Assembly: GCA_963833495.1 (NCBI GenBank)
Contig: CAWHYJ010000017.1
Span: 62,001 to 126,000, forward strand
Reading direction: 5' to 3'
DNA from: Fodinibacter sp963833495
GTDB lineage: Bacteria > Actinomycetota > Actinomycetes > Actinomycetales > Dermatophilaceae
Length of the DNA: 64,000 nucleotides
A program made the translations under genes and the position numbers. Under the pieces are notes generated by a model that made no database searches, was not told where the DNA came from, and saw only the letters and a program-made list of their open reading frames with translations. Each line of letters begins with the position of its first letter. Within the stretch, counting starts at the first letter, position 1. Positions 15,642 to 25,368 of the stretch are shown here, piece by piece.

Positions 15642-18600
15642 TCACGGGCGCAGCCGGAAGCTTCCGGTGACCGTCTGCCCGGTCTCGGGAACGAGGACCG
15701 TCACCGTGTACACGCCTCGCGGGTCGGGCAGGGTGCCCGTGCGCACGAGGAACTCCCAGTGACCGTCGACGAACGTCGCCGTGCCGGTGAGCACGACCTC
15801 GCCGTCGAGCTCGATGCGCACGACCGGGTCGAGGTCGGTGGGCACGGACCCGTCGGCCGCGGTGAAGGTGACCTTCACCGGGAGCGTCGAGCCTGCCTTG
15901 ACGACGCGGTCGGGCTGGGCGAGCGGACCCTCGAGGCCCGCGGTGTCGTAGGACCGCACGGGGGTCAGGCCGACCAGCACCGGGTCGTGGTCGGACACCC
16001 GGAACTCGTCGGGCGCGTACAGGCTCTCGATCTGCCCCGCCGACTTGAAGTCGGTGTTGTAGTCGAGCACCGACGGCTCGTCGGAATTGATGTGGTAGTC
16101 GGCGACACCGGTCACCTGGTCGACCAGGGTCGGCGACCCCAGGGCCTGGTCGAGGTAGCCCCACTGGCCGTCGAAGGCGTAGGAGTAGGCGTCGTCGCCC
16201 TGGAACTTCTCGACGAGGTTGGTGAAGCCGCCCGCCTCGAGCGTCGCGATCGGCGTCTCCTTCGCGTAGGAGTTGTAGTCGCCGACGAGCAGCACGTCCT
16301 CGTCTCCGGTGCCCGTGGGGTCACTGCCCAGCCAGTCGAGCAGCAGGCGCACCGCATGGGTGCGCACCTCGGCGCAGTTGGCCTGGCCGTCACCGGCATC
16401 GGGGGCGTCGCACTCCGAGCCCTTGGACTTGAGGTGGTTGACGTCGGTGACGAACACGCCACCGGTCACGGCGCTGCGCCAGGCCTGCGCGAGCGAGGGC
16501 CGGTTGCGCGGCGCCGAGTCGCCACCGTTCACGAACGCGACGGTGTTGAGCACCGCCGTCGCCCCGACCGGAGTGACCGCTGCCGGCTTGTAGAGGAACC
16601 CGACCTTGATCGCGTCGTCACCGAGCGCGTCGGTCTGGCCCGTGCGGGCGTCGGCATCGATGAAGGCGTACGTCCCCGCACCGACCGCGGCGTTCACCGA
16701 GTCGACGAGGTCGGAGATCGCACTGTCCGAGCCGTAGCCGTCGTTCTCGATCTCGTTGACGCCGATGACGTCGGCGTCGATCTTCCTGATCGCCGCGACG
16801 GTCTTGGCCGTCTGCCGGTCGAGCTCGACCTGCGTGTCGGCGCCGCGGCAGTCGGTGGGGGCTCCGGTGACACCGCCCGTGCAGTTGTCGACCCGGTCGG
16901 GCAGCCCGTCGAAGGTGTTGAAGTAGTTCAGCAGGTTCATTCCGGCCACCTGCACGGCGCCACCGACGTCCGGCGCGGACGTCGGCCGCGGGTTCGCGGC
17001 GTCGAAGGTGATGCCGGTGCCCTTCTGGTCCACCGGGCGCAGGCGCCAGGCGTTTCCGCTGGCCGAGTTGCCGGCCCAGGTGTAGGTCATGACACCGGTG
17101 GCGCCGGTGGTCGTGTCACCACCGCGCAGGGTGTTCTCGGCGCTCAGCGGCCGGCCACCGCGACCCCAGATGATCGGGTCGGGGTTCTGGTTGTTGAGGG
17201 TGTCGTCGATGATCACCCGGTTGAGGTCGTTCTGCGCCTGGAGGGCGATCGCCGCAGGCCCGGGAGCCACCACGTTGGTGGGCTGCACCAGCCGGCCGTC
17301 GGAGGAGACGGTCACCTGGCCGAAGCGGCCGAGCTGGAAGTGCTCGGTGACGGACAGCTCCTGGGGGAACGTCACGGACATGCCCTCGTACTTCTCGAAG
17401 GCCGTCGGGGTCGCCATCGGCAGCGTCACCTCGGTGGGCGCGACCGTGCCGGTGCCGCACTCGGCGACGTTCGCCGCGGCCACCGACACCTGGGTCTGGC
17501 CCTGGTTCTCGGCGACGTTGCCGGTGACGGTGACCAGGTCGCCGAGCTGCGACGAGGTTCTGGTTGCCGCCGTTGAACACGAAGATGCCGTCGGACGTCG
17601 CGGGGTCGCCGTCACCCTTGCGGTCCTGCAGGTAGAAGCCGCGCAGGGCCGGTGATGGGCCCTCGTAGTCGCCGACGACCACACCGCGCACGGTGGTGCG
17701 CTGGCCGACGAGGGGGCTGTTCTCACCGGAACCCTGCACCTGACCGATCGGTGTCGCGGTCGCGACGCAGGAGTCCGCGACGGTGAACGTCGAGGTGAAG
17801 TCGGCCGCCGGGTTGTTGGGCGGGTCGTTGGCGTCGGTGTCGGCCACCAGGGCCGCGTGGACGGTGAGGGCGCAGGTGTCGCCGTCGGCCAGGTTGGTGG
17901 CCGGGTCGACGGTGTAGGTGGTGGGTCCACCGGTGACGGTCACGGCCACCGGGCCGCCGGGGGTGCACGCCAGGGTGATCGCCCCCGCGGCCAGGTCGAC
18001 CGGCTCGCTGAAGGTGACCGTCGGGCTCACCGCAGCCTGGGCGGTGCCGCCGGACGCGGGGGTCACCGACGTGACGGTCGGGGCCTCGTCGGTGACGGGG
18101 TCGGGGCGCAGGTGGTGCTGTGCGAGCCGAGGTCGTCGAAGGCGTCGCGGGCGAACCCGTCCCACTGCACGGCCGGGTCGAAGGCGTTGGAGGCGTCGGG
18201 GTCACCGGCGCAGACCGAGGCCATCCGGCGCAGGGTGCGGTCGAAGGTGGCCGTTGAGGTGCCGGCCCCCCAGCCGTTGTCGCCCGGGTTGTTGCCGATC
18301 TGGCCGATGGCGTCGAGCACCGTGTCGCCCTTGCGCAGCGTGACGGCGTCGTTGCCGTTGAAGTTGATCGATCCGCTGTTCTGCTGGGCCAGGGCCAGCA
18401 GGGCGGGCGTCGCCAAGGAATTCGCGATCACCCGGGTGCCACCGCTGGCCACCGACCCGGTGAGGGCGATGGTGTTGGTTGTGGTCGGGTTGCCGTTGGC
18501 GAACACCTGGACGCTGTAGCCGCCCGCGGCAAGGTCGACGCGCCGCGCCGGTGCCGTTGTAGATCTCCAGGGCCTTGTTGTTGCTCGACCCCTCGACGTA

Positions 18601-18726
18601 CTCGGAGAAGAACAGGTCGGTGGGCGCGGCCGCGGACGCCGCCACGGGCGCCAGCACGACGGGAACGGCCACGGCGAGGGCGCCGACGGCAACCCTCCCC
18701 ACGAACCGACGGAACGACAAAGCCAT
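15642..18726 (-). pseudogene. ExeM/NucH-family secreted endonuclease, disrupted by three frame breaks
   Basis: Joined across frames this is a secreted nuclease of about 1025 residues. It has a signal peptide at 18726 (VGRVAVGALAVAVPVVLAPV, AASA), a lamin-tail domain (DLFFSEYVEGSSNNKALEIY), a Big/Ig-like domain (PTVTSVTPASGG) and an OB-like domain (LRGFYLQDRKGDGDP). An endonuclease/exonuclease/phosphatase domain follows (IDADVIGVNEIENDGYGSD, DVLLVGDYNSYAKE, RVSDHDPVLVGL), then a C-terminal PxKF-like Ig domain. Frame breaks lie near 18535-18550, 18105-18125 and 17545-17560. The long intact 3' part and conserved catalytic motifs mean sequencing indels are as likely as real decay. It probably scavenges extracellular DNA. 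Confidence 0.75.
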
Positions 18727-18989
18727 GTAGGTCCCCTCCAGGGTTTCAGCGGGGGGCCAGCCGCGATGTCACGACGCCTCGCCCGCACACGATGCGGCGT
18801 GAACGTAACACCGCAGGGGGGCCCTCGCGACTTGTAGGAACAGGCTCTTCGGCGAACGGCGGATGAACGGTTCGCCTGCTTCGACAGGGTGGTTTCGGGG
18901 TGCCGCGCACCCCCGCCCAGCACACGGCATCCGGCTACCGTCGGCGGACTGACCACGTCGACCCGCGTCGACCACGCAAAGGAGCCACC

Positions 18990-19193
18990 ATGGCGTTTCG
19001 CACGGGGAGCACGGTCGCCTGGAACACCTCGCAGGGCGAGACCCACGGCACCGTGCGGGAGAAGCGCACCAGCGACTTCACCTTCGAGGGCCAGCAGTTC
19101 CGGCCCACCGACGACGACCCGTACTACATCGTCGAGTCGGACAAGACCGGGGCCAGGGCGGCCCACAGGGAGTCGGCCCTGCGCCGGCGCTGA
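18990..19193 (+). CDS. DUF2945 (hypervirulence-associated TUDOR-like) small protein
   Basis: A 67-residue protein with MAFRTGSTVAWNTSQGETHG, then GTVREKRTSDFTFEGQQF and PYYIVESDKTGARAAHR. This is the compact beta-barrel pattern of DUF2945. AAGGAG lies seven bases upstream of the ATG. The function is unknown; family members are often in stress or plasmid contexts. The 263-bp gap on its 5' side contains no gene and presumably holds the divergent promoters of this gene and the nuclease. Confidence 0.82.
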   Translation: MAFRTGSTVAWNTSQGETHGTVREKRTSDFTFEGQQFRPTDDDPYYIVESDKTGARAAHRESALRRR

Positions 19194-19287
19194 TCCCGGC
19201 TGACGGGAAGGTCTGCGCGGTCGCGGCTGTTGGCCACCCTCGTCCCCGGACCGCATCCACAGAACCTGACGAACAGGAGTTGACGAC

Positions 19288-20142
19288 ATGCAGCAGCGCA
19301 GCATCGCAGACCTGAAGGTGAGCGCGATCGGGCTCGGCGGGATGCCGATGTCGATCGAGGGGCGCCCCGACAGCGAACGCTCGGTGTCGACCATCCACGC
19401 GGCGCTCGACGCCGGCGTCACGCTCATCGACACCGCCGACGCCTACCACCTCAACGCCGATGAGGTCGGCCACAACGAGGAGCTCATCGCGGGTGCGCTT
19501 CGCTCGTGGGGTGGCGACCCGACCTCGGTGGTCGTCGCCACGAAGGGCGGGCACCTGCGCCCCGGCGACGGCTCGTGGACCCAGAACGGCGACCCGGCCT
19601 ACCTCAAGCAGGCGGCCCGCGACTCCGCCCGGCGGCTGGGCGTCGACGCCATCGGGCTCTACCAGTTCCACCGCCCCGACCCGAAGGTGCCCTACGCCGA
19701 GTCGGTCGGCGCGCTGGTCGAGCTGCTCGACGAGGGCGTCATCGTGCGGGCCGGCATCTCGAACGCCACGGTGGCACAGATCGACGAGGCCAACGAGGTG
19801 CTGGGCGGCCGGCTGGCGTCGGTGCAGAACCAGTTCTCGCCCGCCTTCCGGTCCAGCCGGGGCGAGCTCGAGCACTGTGCCGGGCTGGGCATCGCGTTCC
19901 TGCCGTGGAGCCCGCTCGGCGGCATCTCGAAGGCGGGCGAGCTGGGGTCGACGCACGAGGCGTTCGCCCAGGTGGCGCAGGCGCACGGGGTGAGCCCGCA
20001 GCAGGTGGCCCTGGCCTGGGAGCTGTCCCTGGCCGACGTCGTCGTGCCGATCCCGGGCGCCTCGCGGCCGGCCTCGATCGAGGACTCGGTGCAGGCGGCC
20101 GAGCTGCAGCTCACCGACGACGAGCTGGCCCGCCTGAGCTAG
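19288..20142 (+). CDS. Aldo/keto reductase
   Basis: 284 residues with the AKR barrel signature. The catalytic tetrad is visible as Asp and Tyr in LIDTADAYHLN, Lys in VVATKGGHLRPG and His in LYQFHRPDPKVP. The C-terminal NADPH site shows IPGASRPASIEDSV. A clear ribosome site, AGGAG, precedes the ATG at 19288. A stem-loop follows at 20156. The physiological substrate is not predictable; it stands alone. Confidence 0.92.
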   Translation: MQQRSIADLKVSAIGLGGMPMSIEGRPDSERSVSTIHAALDAGVTLIDTADAYHLNADEVGHNEELIAGALRSWGGDPTSVVVATKGGHLRPGDGSWTQNGDPAYLKQAARDSARRLGVDAIGLYQFHRPDPKVPYAESVGALVELLDEGVIVRAGISNATVAQIDEANEVLGGRLASVQNQFSPAFRSSRGELEHCAGLGIAFLPWSPLGGISKAGELGSTHEAFAQVAQAHGVSPQQVALAWELSLADVVVPIPGASRPASIEDSVQAAELQLTDDELARLS

Positions 20143-20155
20143 CCCTTTCCGCGGC

Positions 20156-20195
20156 GAGTGCGGAAGTGGTTGCCCTGGCGGCCACTTCCGCACTC
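20156..20195. terminator. Long-stem hairpin, probable terminator
   Basis: GAGTGCGGAAGTGG and CCACTTCCGCACTC form perfect 14-bp arms around a 12-base loop, 13 bp after the aldo/keto reductase stop. Similar long-stem intergenic hairpins occur elsewhere in the window (33618, 47020, 55094) with different sequences. Confidence 0.55.
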
Positions 20196-20228
20196 ACGGC
20201 GGGATGGACGCCGTGCCAGAGTGGGTGC

Positions 20229-20885
20229 GTGAGCGGCTTCGACGGCATCCCGACCGATGCGTTCGACTTCTACGACGAGCTGCGCGCCGAGAACACCCGC
20301 ACGTGGTGGCAGGCCAACACGGCGCGCTACGCGACGTCGGTGCGCGAGCCGCTCGAAGCCCTGCTCGACGCCCTCGAGGACGAGTTCGGCCCGGCCCGGC
20401 TCTACCGGGCCAACCGCGACGTGCGGTTCAGCGCCGACAAGTCGCCCTACAAGGACCACCAGGGTGCGCTCGCCACGACGGTGCCGGGGATGGGCTTCTA
20501 CGTGCAGGTCAACGCCGACGGGCTGATGACCGGCGGCGGCTTCTACCCCACCGGGCCCGACCAGCTGCCCCGGCTGCGGGCGGCGATCGACGCACCGCGG
20601 TCGGGGCAGCAGCTGCAACACGTGGTCGACGAGCTCACGGCCGGCGGCTTCGACCTCGGCGGCGACCGGGTCGCCACCCGGCCGCGCGGCGTACCGGCCG
20701 ACCACCCGCGCCTGGAGCTCATGCGCTTCAAGAACCTCATCGCCAAGCGCGAGCACGGGGCACCGGCCTGGGTCTCGACCGCCGATGCCGTCGACCACGT
20801 GCGCGCTGACTGGCGGGCGGTGCGCCCGCTCGTCGACTGGCTCACCGAGCACGTGGGGGAGTCGACCGCTCCCCGCACTCGCTGA
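20229..20885 (+). CDS. DUF2461 domain-containing protein
   Basis: 218 residues beginning VSGFDGIPTDAFDFYDELRA, then ENTRTWWQANTARY. The core DVRFSADKSPYKDHQGALA and the later GFYVQVNADGLMTGGGFY are hallmarks of DUF2461 (TIGR02453 family). No catalytic role has been established for the family. The GTG at 20229 gives the conserved N-terminus. It is convergent with the GyrI-like gene, 15 bp away. Confidence 0.88.
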   Translation: MSGFDGIPTDAFDFYDELRAENTRTWWQANTARYATSVREPLEALLDALEDEFGPARLYRANRDVRFSADKSPYKDHQGALATTVPGMGFYVQVNADGLMTGGGFYPTGPDQLPRLRAAIDAPRSGQQLQHVVDELTAGGFDLGGDRVATRPRGVPADHPRLELMRFKNLIAKREHGAPAWVSTADAVDHVRADWRAVRPLVDWLTEHVGESTAPRTR

Positions 20886-20900
20886 GCCTGAGGTCGCGCC

Positions 20901-21356
20901 TCAGGTCACCGGCAGGACGAGCCGGGTGCGCTGGGCGCGCGGGTCGGCGCTGGGCTGCGTGAGGAACTCCTCCCAGGAGTCGCCGCGCGGTGCCAGTCCG
21001 CGCCCCGCGGCGTCGCGGCCCAGCTCGCCCCAGGCGGCAGCCAGGCCGTCGTACGAGCCGGCCACCACGGCCGTGAGCGCCAGGCCACCGGGGCGCTCGA
21101 CCACGTGCACCCCGCCATCGGGGTCGTGCACGTCGCCGGCCACCGGGAACCCGGCGGCGACATCGACGGTGGCACCCGGCATCCCGTGGTACCAGCCGAA
21201 CGGCGGCCCGGCGACCGCTCCGCCGGCCGCGGGTACCGCGCCGGCCACCCGCCCGTAGGCCTGCGCGAAGAAGCCGGCCAGCCCGTCGACCGGTACGACG
21301 CTGCGCACCACGGCCACGGTCTCGGACGGCACCTGGATCAGCTCGGTGTCCAGCAT
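20901..21356 (-). CDS. GyrI-like/effector-binding domain protein
   Basis: A 151-residue single-domain protein reading MLDTELIQVPSETVAVVRSV, then VPVDGLAGFFAQAYGRV and VAGPPFGWYHGMPG. This matches the stand-alone effector-binding domain seen in GyrI/SbmC and BmrR C-termini. No DNA-binding domain is attached. Such proteins bind small ligands. The ATG at 21356 is chosen because GAGGAG lies nine bases upstream; another ATG three codons earlier directly abuts it. Confidence 0.78.
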   Translation of the reverse strand: MLDTELIQVPSETVAVVRSVVPVDGLAGFFAQAYGRVAGAVPAAGGAVAGPPFGWYHGMPGATVDVAAGFPVAGDVHDPDGGVHVVERPGGLALTAVVAGSYDGLAAAWGELGRDAAGRGLAPRGDSWEEFLTQPSADPRAQRTRLVLPVT

Positions 21357-21477
21357 CGTCCTCATCTCCTCACGGCCAGCCTCCCAGCCGGGGCACAGCG
21401 CCACCAGTGCTGCCGACTGTCTGCCCCGCCACGTCCGCGGACCCGGGTGCGCCCGCGGTGGGGGAGAATCGTGCCCG

Positions 21478-24243
21478 ATGACCCTCACCGACCGCCTGTC
21501 CGGCGCCTCGACCGCCGGCGCGGACGCGGCCTTCGACGTCTTCCTCGACTGGGCCGGTGAGCGCGGCTTCTCGCTGTACCCCGCGCAGGAGGAGGCGGTG
21601 CTGGCACTGGCCGGGGGTGCCCACGTCGTGCTCGCCACACCGACCGGCTCGGGCAAGTCGCTGGTGGCGGTGGCCGCCCACGCGCTGGCCCTGGCGGAGG
21701 ACCGGCGCAGCTGGTACACCGCGCCGATCAAGGCCCTGGTCAGCGAGAAGTTCTTCGCCCTGGTCGAGATCTTCGGCGCCGACAAGGTCGGCATGCTCAC
21801 CGGCGACGCGGCCGTGAACCCGGGTGCCCCCATCATCTGTGCGACCGCCGAGGTGCTGGCCAACCACGCGCTGCGCGACCGCGAGCTGGCCGACATCGGG
21901 CTGGTCGTCATGGACGAGTTCCACTTCTACACCGAGCCCGACCGCGGCTGGGCGTGGCAGGTGCCGCTGCTGCTCATGCCCGACACGCAGTTCCTGCTGA
22001 TGTCGGCGACACTCGGCGAGACGGCCTTCTTCGAGGAGGACCTCACCCGCCGCACCGGTCGCGAGACCGTCGCCATCGCCGGAGCGGAAAGGCCTGTGCC
22101 ACTTGAGTTCTCGTGGGTTCTCACCGCCGTCCACGAGACCATCGAGCTGTTGCTGCGCGACGACCAGGGGCCGGTCTACGTCGTGTCGTTCACCCAGGCG
22201 TCGGCGGTGGAGCAGGCCCAGGCCCTGACCAGCGTCGAGCTCGTCTCGAGCGCCCGCAAGGCGGCCATCAAGGATGCCGTGGGCGGCTTCCGCTTCGGCA
22301 AGGGGTTCGGGGTCACCCTGCGACGGCTGGTGCTGCACGGGGTGGGGGTGCACCACGCGGGGATGCTGCCGAAGTACCGCCGGCTCGTCGAGACCCTGGC
22401 GCAGGCCGGGCTGCTCGCCGTCATCTGCGGCACCGACACCCTCGGCGTCGGCATCAACGTGCCGATCCGCACGGTGCTGCTCACCTCGCTCACCAAGTAC
22501 GACGGGCGCAAGCAGCGGGTGCTGCGGGCCCGCGAGTTCCACCAGATCGCCGGGCGCGCCGGGCGGGCCGGCTTCGACACGATCGGCTACGTCGTGGTGC
22601 AGGCGCCCGAGCACCTCGTGCTCAACGCCAAGGCCCTGGCCAAGGCCGGCGACGACGCCAAGAAGCGGCGCAAGGTGGTGCACAAGAAGCCGCAGGACGG
22701 CACGCTGAGCTACACCGAGGCCGCCTACGACCGCCTGGTGGCCGCTGCCCCCGAGCCGCTCACGTCGAAGATGCGGGTCAACCACGCGATGGTGCTCAAC
22801 GTGCTCGACCAGTGGGAGGGCCAGCAGGCCGCCCTGCACACCCTGCTGCTCGACAACCACGAGACGCCCGAGCGCCGCGAGGCCCTCGTCGAGCGGGCCG
22901 TGCAGGTGCTGGCGTCGTTGCTGCGCGCCAAGGTGGTCGAGCCCGACGACGGCTCCGACCTCGACCACTGGCTCCCGGCCGACCTCCCGGATGCCGGTGA
23001 GGCACCGGTGGTCGTCGAGGACACCGGCGTCCCCGGCCCGGTGGCCGACGAGGACCTCGGGCCGATCGGCGAGCTGCTCGCCGCCGCGGGTCGGGCTCCC
23101 GCACCGTCCCTGGCGGTGGCCGGCGACCCGCCGCAGGAGGCCTCCGACGAGCGGCTAGCAGACACAGTGCGCGAGGTCAGCGCGCTCGAGCACTTCGTGC
23201 GCGGCGACGAGCGGCGCGTCGCCGAGGGGCCGTTCCAGGTGGCGCTCGACCTCGGCGACGGCTTCGCCCTCAACCAGCCGCTGTCGGCCTTCGCCCTGGC
23301 CGTGCTCGAGATGCTCGACCCCGAGGCGCCCGGCTACGCCCTCGATGTCGTGAGCGTCATCGAGGCCACCCTCGACGACCCACGCCCGGTGCTGATGGCG
23401 CAGCGGTTCGAGGCCCGCGGCGAGGCAGTCGGAGCGATGAAGGCGGACGGGCTGGAGTACGAGGAGCGGATGGACGCCCTCGACGACGTCACCTGGCCGC
23501 GCCCCCTGGCCGAGGAGCTCGAGGCGGCCCTGCGCACCTACCGGCAGCGGCACCCCTGGGTCGACCCGCGCGGGCTGTCGCCGAAGTCGGTGGTGCGCGA
23601 GATGTTCGAGCGGGCGATGGGCTTCGGCGAGTTCGTCGCCCACCACAAGCTGTTCCGGGCCGAAGGCGTCGTGCTGCGCTACCTCACGGACGCCTACCGG
23701 GCGCTGCGCTCGACCGTGCCCGCCTCCGCCCGCACCGAGGAGCTCGACGACCTCGTCGAGTGGCTCGGTGAGGTGGTGCGGCACACCGACTCCAGCCTGC
23801 TCGACGAGTGGGAGTCGCTGGCCAACCCCACCGACGAGCCGCTCACCGAGGTACGCAGCCCGAGCGAGGGGCGTGCCCTGTCGGCCAACCCCCGAGCGCT
23901 GCGGGTCATGGTGCGGCAGAGCATGTTCCGGCGGGTCGAGCTGGTGTCACTTCGCCGGTTCTCCGCTCTGGCGGCGCTCGACGGTGGCCTCACCCAGGAC
24001 GAGTGGGAGGCGGCGGCCGCCGGCTACCGCGCCGAGTACGACGACCTCGGCACCGGCCCACAGGCTCGCGGGCCGGCCCTCTTCCGCATCGACGAGGACG
24101 ATGCCGACCACTGGGTCGTCACCCAGATCCTCGACGACCCCGACGGTGACCACGACTGGCGGATCACGGCTGAACTCGACCTCGCGGCCACCGACGAGGC
24201 GGGCGAGCTCGTGCTCGTCACCACCGGCTTCGGCCCGACCTAG
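21478..24243 (+). CDS. Ski2-like DExH RNA helicase with DUF3516 C-terminal region
   Basis: 921 residues. The helicase core carries Q-like YPAQEEAVLAL, Walker A ATPTGSGKSLVA, DEFH (motif II in VVMDEFHFY), LMSATLGET and motif VI FHQIAGRAGRAGFDT. The remaining 500 residues lack the usual ratchet and instead match the actinobacterial DUF3516 region (LEYEERMDALDDVTWPRPL; RVMVRQSMFRRVELVSLRRF). Related to HelY/Mtr4-type RNA helicases; a role in RNA turnover is inference. The ATG at 21478 begins MTLTDRLSG. The end overlaps the convergent TPR-like gene by 4 bp. Confidence 0.9.
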   Translation: MTLTDRLSGASTAGADAAFDVFLDWAGERGFSLYPAQEEAVLALAGGAHVVLATPTGSGKSLVAVAAHALALAEDRRSWYTAPIKALVSEKFFALVEIFGADKVGMLTGDAAVNPGAPIICATAEVLANHALRDRELADIGLVVMDEFHFYTEPDRGWAWQVPLLLMPDTQFLLMSATLGETAFFEEDLTRRTGRETVAIAGAERPVPLEFSWVLTAVHETIELLLRDDQGPVYVVSFTQASAVEQAQALTSVELVSSARKAAIKDAVGGFRFGKGFGVTLRRLVLHGVGVHHAGMLPKYRRLVETLAQAGLLAVICGTDTLGVGINVPIRTVLLTSLTKYDGRKQRVLRAREFHQIAGRAGRAGFDTIGYVVVQAPEHLVLNAKALAKAGDDAKKRRKVVHKKPQDGTLSYTEAAYDRLVAAAPEPLTSKMRVNHAMVLNVLDQWEGQQAALHTLLLDNHETPERREALVERAVQVLASLLRAKVVEPDDGSDLDHWLPADLPDAGEAPVVVEDTGVPGPVADEDLGPIGELLAAAGRAPAPSLAVAGDPPQEASDERLADTVREVSALEHFVRGDERRVAEGPFQVALDLGDGFALNQPLSAFALAVLEMLDPEAPGYALDVVSVIEATLDDPRPVLMAQRFEARGEAVGAMKADGLEYEERMDALDDVTWPRPLAEELEAALRTYRQRHPWVDPRGLSPKSVVREMFERAMGFGEFVAHHKLFRAEGVVLRYLTDAYRALRSTVPASARTEELDDLVEWLGEVVRHTDSSLLDEWESLANPTDEPLTEVRSPSEGRALSANPRALRVMVRQSMFRRVELVSLRRFSALAALDGGLTQDEWEAAAAGYRAEYDDLGTGPQARGPALFRIDEDDADHWVVTQILDDPDGDHDWRITAELDLAATDEAGELVLVTTGFGPT

Positions 24244-24677
24244 TCCTCGGCGAGTCGCTCGGCGAGCCGATCCAGCCCACCGCGCACCAGTGCGCCGTAG
24301 CCGTCGTCGCCCAGGGTGTCGACCGCGGCCAGCCCCGCCTCGAGCTGCACCCGCGCCTCCACGACCCGGCCCTGGCGCCGGTAACCGTCGCCGAGGTTGA
24401 GGTGCAGGCTCGGTGCCATCGCACCAGCCGACGGGATGCCGATCGCCGCGAGCGCGTCGTCGGCGAGCAGCGCATGCTCACGCAGGGCCACCTCGTCCCA
24501 GGCCACCTCGTCGGCGAGCTCCGGCTCGCCGTCCGCGAGGTAGTGCGCCAGCACGCACCGCTGCCCGTGCTCGTCACCCGACGTCGCCGACCACTGCTCC
24601 AGCAGCGCCTCGCGCCCACCCGGCATCCCCTGCTGTGCCTGCCCCACCGCCGCCACCACCTCGTCCCACCCGCTCAT
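24240..24677 (-). CDS. Tetratricopeptide-like hypothetical protein
   Basis: A 145-residue helical protein with at least two TPR-like helix pairs (HLNLGDGYRRQGRVVEARVQ; GLAAVDTLGDDGYGALVRGG) and an acidic start, MSGWDEVVAAVGQAQQG. The ATG at 24677 is preferred to upstream codons that would overlap the divergent acetyltransferase. It probably acts as a protein-interaction module. No specific function is recognised. Confidence 0.65.
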   Translation of the reverse strand: MSGWDEVVAAVGQAQQGMPGGREALLEQWSATSGDEHGQRCVLAHYLADGEPELADEVAWDEVALREHALLADDALAAIGIPSAGAMAPSLHLNLGDGYRRQGRVVEARVQLEAGLAAVDTLGDDGYGALVRGGLDRLAERLAED

Positions 24678-24741
24678 GGCGAGCAACCTACGGCCGACGT
24701 CCGACAGCCTCGCCCCCCACGGCGCCGCTAGCGTGGCGCCC

Positions 24742-25350
24742 ATGACGACGATGCGGGAGGGCACGGTGCACGACCTGCCCGGCGCCTACCGGGTCTGCCT
24801 GCTCACCGCCGCGGCCGGTGGCGACGCGAGCGCCCAGCACGACGACCCCGACCTGCTCGGCCACGTGTGGGCCGGTCCCTACCTCGTTGCCCCCGACGCC
24901 GTGAGCCGGGTCGTGCACGACGAGCACGGCGTGGCGGGCTACTGCGTCGCCGTCCCCGACACGGCATCCTTCGAGCAGTGGATCGAGCGGGTCTGGCTGC
25001 CGCCGCTGCAGGCGCGCTACCCGCGAGGTAGCGGCACGACACCCGACGACGCCGCGCTCGTCGAGCGACTGCACCATCCCACCCGCACGGATGCCGGCCT
25101 GCTCGCCACGCACCCGGCGCACCTGCACGTCGACCTGCTGCCGCGGCTGCAGGGCCATGGCTGGGGACGCCGCGTCATGCAGGCCGTGCTCGACGACCTG
25201 GCCAAGGCCGGCGCCGTGGGCGTGCACCTGGGGGTCGACGAGGCCAACACCGGCGCGCACGCGTTCTACGAGCGGCTCGGTTTCACCGTGCTCGACAGCC
25301 CATCCGGCCCCCGCGTTTACGGGATGCCGCTCGCACCGCCCACGACCTGA
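24742..25350 (+). CDS. GNAT-family N-acetyltransferase
   Basis: 202 residues with the GNAT acetyl-CoA pyrophosphate loop LPRLQGHGWGRRVMQAVLDD and the C-terminal DEANTGAHAFYERLGFTVL. The N-terminal part (DLLGHVWAGPYLVAPDAVS) resembles acetyltransferase domains associated with O-GlcNAcase-like proteins. The substrate is unknown. It is divergent from the TPR-like gene and convergent with bacterioferritin. Confidence 0.85.
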   Translation: MTTMREGTVHDLPGAYRVCLLTAAAGGDASAQHDDPDLLGHVWAGPYLVAPDAVSRVVHDEHGVAGYCVAVPDTASFEQWIERVWLPPLQARYPRGSGTTPDDAALVERLHHPTRTDAGLLATHPAHLHVDLLPRLQGHGWGRRVMQAVLDDLAKAGAVGVHLGVDEANTGAHAFYERLGFTVLDSPSGPRVYGMPLAPPTT

Positions 25351-25368
25351 GGTCACCGACCACAGGCG

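Noticed and set aside
15615..17576. A 653-codon open frame on the plus strand opposite the ExeM nuclease
   Set aside because: It is an antisense shadow caused by high GC third positions, with low-complexity composition and no domain.
20901..21911. A 336-codon version of the GyrI-like gene starting inside the helicase gene
   Set aside because: The N-terminal half is antisense to the helicase gene. The ATG at 21356 with GAGGAG gives the normal domain length.
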